Of a stretch of 64,000 bases of DNA, positions 58,601 through 64,000 are shown piece by piece (within the stretch, counting starts at the first letter, position 1; the number at the start of each line of letters is the position of its first letter). Source of the DNA: Polytrichum commune (taxonomy: Eukaryota > Streptophyta > Polytrichopsida > Polytrichales > Polytrichaceae); the NCBI GenBank assembly GCA_950295325.1, contig OX485805.1, positions 41,688,758 to 41,752,757 on the forward strand, written 5' to 3'. The translations under genes were made by a program, and so were the position numbers. The notes beneath the pieces were generated by a model, which was given only the letters and a program-made list of their open reading frames with translations, had not been told where the DNA came from and searched no databases.

Positions 58601-61600
58601 TTGATCATGCTTAGTGACTCGAGTCTGTAACCGGATGCAAAGACCTTTTGCAACTCGGTGCTTAATACGCGTCAAAGAATGAACTTTCAAGAAATTCAAG
58701 AAATCTAAGAAAGTGAGCTTCGGCACGAGATTTGAGCGAATCCATCCTCGCGATTTTGCAGTTGGGCGAGTGGAAACACACAGGGATTTCCAAGGTTGCG
58801 GGCGTCGTGGCGTTCTTGGCAGGGATTGCAATGTGGTTGACATCGCTGCCATATGTCCGAGCGCGCTTCTTCAACACATTCTACAGCATGCACCACCTGT
58901 ATCTCGTCTTCTTCGCATTCTACGCCTTCCATGTTGACTGGAACCATATAGGCGAGGTCATGGGTTCGGTGTTCCTTTTCTTCATCGATCGGTTCCTGCG
59001 CTTGGTGCAATCTCGGAGACATGTGACTGGAGTGTCCGCTCGGGTGCTATCGAGCGGCATTATTGAGTTGAAGATTCCAAAGCGCCCAGGTACTAAGAAA
59101 TCCATGCCCAAGTCCAATAGACATATTCTACGTTAGAAATTGGGTTTGAAGATTCCAAAACACCCTGCAGGTATGAAGAATGTTTTCTTCGAAACCAATA
59201 CGTGTCCTCGGGGTGCAATTGACGTACTTCTCATTGAAAATTGGGTTCAACATAATTGGGTTGATGATTCCAAAAGGTCCCAAGTGTGATGAAGTTGTTT
59301 TTCCAACAGCGATCCATGCCCGAGTGCAATTGACTTATTTCTCATACAAATTTGGGTTTAACATATTTGGGTTGAAGATTCCAAAACACCCAGGAATGAA
59401 GAAATTGTTCATCTTCCGACAGCGATCCATGCCCGGCTGCAATTGAAGTATAATTCATTAGAAATAGGGTTAACGTGTATGGGATGAAGATTCCAGAACA
59501 CCCAGGTATGAAGAAAATTTTGTTCTTCCAGAAGCGGTCCATGCCCGAGTGCTATTGCCGCAATTTTCCTTTAGAATTGCGGTTTAACAGGATTGGGTTG
59601 AGGATTCCAAAACAACCCTACAGGAATGAAGAAATTGTTCTTCCAAAAGCGATCGATCCATGCCCGAGTGCAGTTGACATATTTCTTATTAGAAATTGGG
59701 TTGAACATGATTGGGTTATACATTCCAAAACACCTAGAAATATGGCTTTGTTCTTCGTCCAACAGCGATCCATGTCCAAGTGCAATTGACGTAATTTTTG
59801 ATGGGTTTAACATTTGGCGATGTGGGCTGTCGACAGGCTTCAAATACAGCCCATTGAGTTTCCTGTTCCTCAACGTTCCGGAAGGGATCTCCCGCCTGGA
59901 GTGGCACCCATTCAGCACGACGTCTAGCCCTCTTAACAAGTCCGGCGAGATCTCGCTGTGCATCAAGCCGTTGGGCGATTGGACTCGTCGCCTTTACAAT
60001 GCCGTTTCTGAAGCAAATTCTTCCGGTTCGGTGCAGGAACCGGAGAACTCCAAGCTTTCTTGCCCCTTTTCAGTGCATGCGGAGGGTCCATACGGCCACG
60101 AGTCAAACTATTACCTCAGGTTTGTTCTCGGTGGATTTTGTACTCCAAATGTGCCGCTATGTCTATCTCCCATGGAATTCCCTCAGAAATGATTTTACGA
60201 ATCAGAGAAATGGCAACAAGAATCTTTGATTTCCGAGACCCATTTCACATCCAGCGATATTTCAGATTGCGAACCATTGGTATGGAGTGTACATAACAAA
60301 TTTGTCGCAATGTCGATTACACATTGCAAAATGCTTGGGATGCATCTCTGAGACAAGAATTTTACGAAAATGTAGCAACAGTAACAAGGATCTCGCATAA
60401 TTTCTTCTCGTTATCCTCTGAGACCTGAATCCACTTGTAGTATGAGTATTCATCTTAATTGTCTGCATTTCGGAGACCCATTTCACATGGAGCAATTTCA
60501 CATTGTGGTGTATGGCTCCGATCCTGCACCTCAAAGTTGCAATGTCGATGATTTCTTGCAGAATGCTTGGGATGCATCTCTGAGGCAAGATTCGCGAAAT
60601 GCAGCAATAGCAACAGAGATCTCGAATAATTTTGTTCTTGTTATCCTCTGAGACCTACATCCACACTTGTATTATGGCTCCTGCTGAATCCACCTTAAAC
60701 CCTAAATCCTGAATGCACTTGTATTCTGACACTCATCTTCGTGATGTCTGCATGACTTCGGCGACCCGTTTCACATGTAGCGATAACCTCAGAATGTGAA
60801 CTATTGGTAACCCTTCATCGCAATTACCCACAAAATTTGTTTGGGGATTTGTTTCAGGTATATGAACCTGGTGCTGATCGCTGGCGGAGTAGGAGTGACT
60901 CCTTTTATCGCGATCATTCGTGACCTCCTAGAACGCTACAATCTCCAACAAGAAGAGCTCCCCACCAATGTGCGGCTCATTTGGTGTGTTCGGCAAAGCT
61001 CCGAGCTCGCAGCGTTGCATGAAGTTTGCCCGACGCAAATTTACCCCGACTATGCGTATGATGATGATCATGGGCCGAGAAAACTCACCCTGAAAGTGCA
61101 AGCCTATGTGACCGGAGAGAAAACCGCCGGCTTGAAAATCACCGAATCCAAACCTCAGGAAATTGTCTGCGACACAATGGCATGTCAGTCAGCGACCTCC
61201 TCGAAGAATATGGGGGTGGCTGCCATTGCTCCGAACGAGAATTTGTGGGCGATGGCAGTGATCGTTGCAACAATTTTTGGGTTCGCCTTGGTGTCTTGCT
61301 TGTTCCAGTTTTTCGTCATAGCCCCGAACGATGTTCCAAATACGGAGAAGCCATTCTCGACAGCTCTCGAGACGCTTTTGTTCTTGGTGAGCTTGTTCGT
61401 GGGAGTGGTTGTCTGTGGAGGAATGGTGGTGGTGTTCTGGTTTCGGTGGAAAGAGGTTTTTTGGGGGCCGGAGAAATTGGGCGATGAAGTGAGAAATGGG
61501 CACCAGATGGTGGAGATGGAAGGAGGAAGGGCTGAAACACTTTTGGAAACCTGCGACATCACAGAAGGACTTCGACCCAGCTTTGAAGGTGAGAGATTAC

Positions 61601-62378
61601 AACATCATTGCCTCATGATCAACTGGGTTTTGATGTGTCAGCAGATTTTCACCCGCGTCAGTTTAATCCAGGATGATTGATTTGAGTAGTGTCATCACAT
61701 TTTCACACGAGAAACTTGGGTAATTTTCTTGAAGATTCTCTCTACATGATCACATAGCCCTCCCATTTCTGTTCACTATTGAACCTAGCATGGTGTCTAT
61801 GGTATGAGCACATCATCTAATCTCATTGTAACACACGCCTTTTTGGTGTTTGTTATTGACTACAAGCTTTGCCAGATACCACTCAATTTATCATAGCACT
61901 CTTCAGCATGTGTAAGGACACTCTCTTTTCTATTCTCGCTTGAAGATTAGATTTCGAGAATCAAGGTCCTTGAGTACATGCATGAATGCCAAGCGTAGTC
62001 GAGTGGCAAGCTCTCAGTAGTTGACGCCTCATTATTGCTGCGTATCTTCGGACACAAAGCATTCTGCCATCTACCAAGATTGAATAGAAAATGTGCGTCT
62101 CCATTGGAATTACTCTCCCATTATTCGAATTACCTCAGAATTATACCATTTGCATTGGAACTTAAATAGGCTACTTAACCTCTGATTCGTTACTTGTGCA
62201 CCTGGCAGATATATTCAGTACTGCAGCAGAGAGGTGGGCATCATCAGGAGGCGAGACTGGTGTTCTGGTGTGCGGTCCCAAAAGTCTTGGGGAGAGCGTC
62301 GCTGCCGCCTGCCGCTCTCACAACTTTAGGAGACGGCAGACGCAGATCCACTTCCATTCTGTCAGCTTCACCCTCTGA
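55699..62378 (+). CDS. FRO: ferric-chelate reductase (FRO), NADPH/FAD/heme transmembrane oxidoreductase
   Basis: Eight exons join in phase to about 760 aa, the usual size for plant FROs. The enzyme passes electrons from NADPH through FAD and two b-type hemes across a membrane to reduce Fe(III) or Cu(II). An N-terminal helix (about 28-46) ends in the family's PT (48-49). The heme ligands show the spacing seen in the NOX/FRE superfamily: H227/H241 (13 between) and H301/H314 (12 between). HPFS (390-393) binds FAD. AGGVGVTPF (469-477), CVR (504-506) and CGP (726-728) form the NADPH side. Two further helices (about 590-615 and 631-656) split the NADPH domain, as in other FROs. Upstream in-frame TGA at 55663 supports the start; ATG at 55702 is an alternative. 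Plasma membrane or plastid location cannot be decided. The coding part looks intact although its introns are full of repeats. Confidence 0.94.
56508..56960 (+). repeat. ~110-130 bp tandem repeat in FRO intron 2, four copies
   Basis: The unit AAGACCCAGAGAGAAGGATTACGTAAGAGAATGT (described in pieces: AGAGAAGGAT, ACGTAAGAGAAT, CCATTCCCATGAATACAG, GTGAATGCCTTA) recurs with GTAAGA near 56555, 56672, 56783 and 56915. The first and last copies both end in CAGTGTAG(C/T)AGGGA. Spacing is 117, 111 and 132 bp. Confidence 0.65.
59073..59835 (+). repeat. ~113 bp tandem repeat in FRO intron 5 copying the exon 5 end and splice donor
   Basis: Exon 5 ends AAGATTCCAAAGCGCCCAG followed by the donor GTACTAAG. 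The intron repeats AAGATTCCAAAACACCCAGG-like words at 59151, 59266, 59377, 59489, 59603 and 59721 (spacing 111-118 bp after the first). Each is followed by GTATGAAGAA-like sequence and CAGCGATCCATGCCCGAGTG. The translated units still resemble the exon tail (KIPKHPGMKK), so the array is a repeated exon-intron junction. Confidence 0.8.
60225..60835 (+). repeat. ~235 bp tandem repeat in FRO intron 6, two full copies and a partial
   Basis: GAGACCCATTTCACAT, CAATGTCGAT, AATGCTTGGGATGCATCTCT, AACA(A/G)(A/G)GATCTCG and GTTATCCTCTGAGACCT occur in this order from about 60234 and again from 60473. A partial copy starts near 60768 (GCGACCCGTTTCACATG). Confidence 0.7.
61740..61900 (+). repeat. partial R1 copy in FRO intron 7
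   Basis: GATCACATAGCCCTCCCATT, CTATTGAACCTAGCATGGT, CTTTTTGGTGTTTGTT and ATACCACTCAATTTA follow the order of the family. It shows R1 has entered a gene. Confidence 0.5.
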
Positions 62379-62989
62379 AGTACACATTTCTCCACCTTAC
62401 GAAAATACAATCCACAACACTCGGATTGTATCCAACCTTACAGAACTAATATACTGTACAGAAATATTGAATGGAACAGATGATCAACCAGTATAGGTCA
62501 TGCATGCAGGTTATAGGTGTGTGAAATAATCTTACCCTAAACTTGCAGATTCAGTGCAATTTTAGGGGTTTAGGGTTTAAGGTTTTGCAACAGTACACTC
62601 TCGGAAGGTAAAGTTCACTTAAAAAAAGAGCTCAAACTAGGTATTTCTGTATCATCTTTCCCCTTCAATTGGTCGTGTCCATAATATTAAGTCGAATGGA
62701 ATGTGGAGCTTGCGGGATTAGCGTGTACACCTTATATTGAAATGAAAGGTTGCTACATGTACCAATCCTTGCGGAGGGGTACTAATGAGCCATTTTATAT
62801 AAATCTGGTGCTATGCTACCACTAAATTAAATGACTTCTGGAAAAGGGTGGACTAATGTGGACTAGCAGACTGCTTCAGAGGAATCAACCACATCAAAAA
62901 CAGCACATGTTGATATCAAGGAGGCTTTTCTTGCTAGAGTGGAATTGATTCCATCTCTCTAGGAAGAAATTAGATTACCTCCATCTCAA
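62379..62989 (+). other. 3' flank of the FRO gene
   Basis: Expected 3' UTR, end not fixed. Contains GGGGTTTAGGGTTTAAGG at about 62566, close to two plant telomere-type units (TTTAGGG), which also serve as telo-box motifs. No other feature seen. Confidence 0.4.
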
Positions 62990-63450
62990 GGATTTTCTTC
63001 AATACGAATGTGAATTGTACTTGAAGCAACTAATGACTTTATCATAACGGAAGATCATTGCTCCCTATTGCACCTCAAACCATAGACTTGCCATTAAAAC
63101 TGGATGATGAACGAGTTATCTCTATCTCTAGAGATACTAGACTATGTCATTTTTGCTCCTATAATGCAATTGAAAATGAGGCACATTTTGTGTTGTAATG
63201 ACCCCTATACAACCCCATTAGAGATAAGTTTCCATCACAATTTGAGAATGTAGTTCCAAAAGACCTCAAGTTGTTCTTTCAAGTAGACCAACAAGTTAAC
63301 ATTAGCCTCTATCTCACAGTGGCTACCACACTACACCACTCCAAAAAATTAACTGATTTGAAATCATCTTGATCTACTTTCAGTCCCATTAGCCTTTTCG
63401 GCTTCCCGGACTTTAAAATTAATTTCATTTCATTTCAATCAACCGGTCAA
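62990..63450 (+). pseudogene. LINE-like reverse transcriptase C-terminal (zinc-knuckle) remnant
   Basis: Conceptual reading across a frameshift: RKIIAPYCTSNHRLAIKTG, then RVISISRDTRLCHFCSYNAI, ENEAHFVL, two stops, PLYNPIRDKFPSQFENVV, KDLKLFFQVDQQVNISLY. The CxxC ... H ... C arrangement with NEAHF is that of the zinc-binding region at the end of non-LTR retrotransposon ORF2. The two stops fall where Glu-Cys is expected before PLYN, so the last Cys ligand is lost. The element is dead. It ends with CATTAGCCTTTTCGGCTTCC, as at 51480-51690. Confidence 0.65.
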
Positions 63451-64000
63451 TCAGTACCTGGCCAATCCGTATTCATGAGTTACATTTGGAAGTTTATCCT
63501 ATGGCCATGATGCAAGAATACATGCTAGTCACATGGTTCTGAAACATCAACTCTTGGATCGTGTCTATGAAGACGTGGATGTAATTCTACCTGTGCTCTT
63601 CTAGTTGCTGCATCTAATTCAGCAAGAATGGTCGGTGCTATAAATTCTTTGCAGCCTCTGCACTTATGGGGCATACGATCAATTTTTGCATGGTCTGCTT
63701 CAGAGCTGGTAAAAGGCCGCATGGAATTTTTATCCGTCGGCATGTGCCCATGGATTTATTTGAATTAACTCAACAAGCGTTGTACTTGTGGTAGGAATTA
63801 TTGGTGAATGGTGACATGGCCGGGGATTTCTTGCTTTTTCCAGCGATGGTACTGCCTAAGGATTAAATTCCTTAAAATGGCACCCAGCTGGAGCCGTCGA
63901 TGTAAGCGATGGAATTGAACATCGAGGCTTCTGAGGATGAGAGCTCGTGTGACCAGCTCACCCTGCCAGATTCACTAGCGCCTGCGCCAGTGCATTGGTA
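63451..64000. other. window edge, nothing recognised
   Basis: The 72-codon minus-strand frame (63525-63743) shows no known domain. The final 100 bases are richer in G+C and could belong to a feature continuing beyond the window. Confidence 0.35.

Larger units (their letters stand above)
55699..62378 (+). other. FRO: exon map of the FRO gene (8 exons)
   Basis: Exons: 55699-55924, 56311-56401, 57160-57378, 57953-58187, 58762-59089, 59837-60119, 60858-61588, 62209-62378 (stop included). All introns are GT-AG, and the total of 2283 nt has no internal stop. For exon 5 the frame is open from 58717, but the only strong acceptor in the right phase is TTTTGCAG before 58762. Intron 7 (61589-62208) contains a partial R1 repeat. 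Confidence 0.9.

Noticed and set aside
58717-58761. Extra coding sequence at the start of FRO exon 5
   Set aside because: The frame is open, but no acceptor there has the needed phase, and the strong TTTTGCAG at 58761 gives the family-like join to LGEWKHTGIS.
61185-61562. Overlapping minus-strand frames of 104 and 125 codons
   Set aside because: They lie opposite FRO exon 7 and show no domain; the plus frame carries the NADPH site and membrane helices.
17442-62378. A functional gene cluster of the three genes
   Set aside because: Orientation differs, intergenic distances exceed 6 kb, and PAP hydrolysis, ubiquitin ligation and iron reduction have no known shared pathway.

Overview
The window looks like nuclear DNA of a land plant, most likely a non-seed plant (possibly a moss); this placement is an inference. 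It carries three intact multi-exon genes with GT-AG introns in about 64 kb. All three belong to plant families, and the DNA around them is AT-rich and full of small transposon relics and tandem repeats. There is no rRNA gene, convincing tRNA, operon or CRISPR array.

Layout. 1-17.4 kb: gene-free repeats, including several inverted-repeat (MITE-like) elements, two 94-95 bp foldbacks, and a 574 bp inverted-repeat element whose core is a 41-42 bp tandem array. 17442-20883 (-): a nine-exon gene for a 3'(2'),5'-bisphosphate (PAP) phosphatase of the inositol monophosphatase fold, about 422 aa. 21-26.7 kb: more repeats, including a pogo/Tigger-like deletion derivative and two copies of a MITE. 27447-40400 (+): a 21-exon gene whose exons all join in phase to give about 1788 aa, with split SNF2 helicase, PHD and RING domains, i.e. 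an SHPRH-type ubiquitin ligase/translocase. 40.4-54.8 kb: gene-free, with a Tourist-like MITE, a LINE-like tail, and two diverged copies of an unidentified coding remnant. 55699-62378 (+): an eight-exon ferric-chelate reductase (FRO) of about 760 aa. 62.4-64 kb: flank with another LINE-like relic.

How the genes relate. They act separately: PAP removal (sulfur/retrograde signalling), chromatin or DNA-damage ubiquitination, and iron reduction at a membrane. I see no sign of a cluster. The most unusual structure is the FRO locus: its 5' leader and introns 2, 5 and 6 each consist largely of a different tandem repeat. The intron 5 unit is a repeated copy of the exon 5 end together with its splice donor. 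I did not find a convincing new multi-gene system. The best leads are this repeat-built gene, the array-bearing inverted-repeat element at 9.1-9.6 kb, and the unidentified remnant at 42.1 and 50.5 kb.

Exon models were made by reading splice sites and reading phase by eye. Each gene gives an uninterrupted frame of a length normal for its family. Repeat boundaries are approximate.
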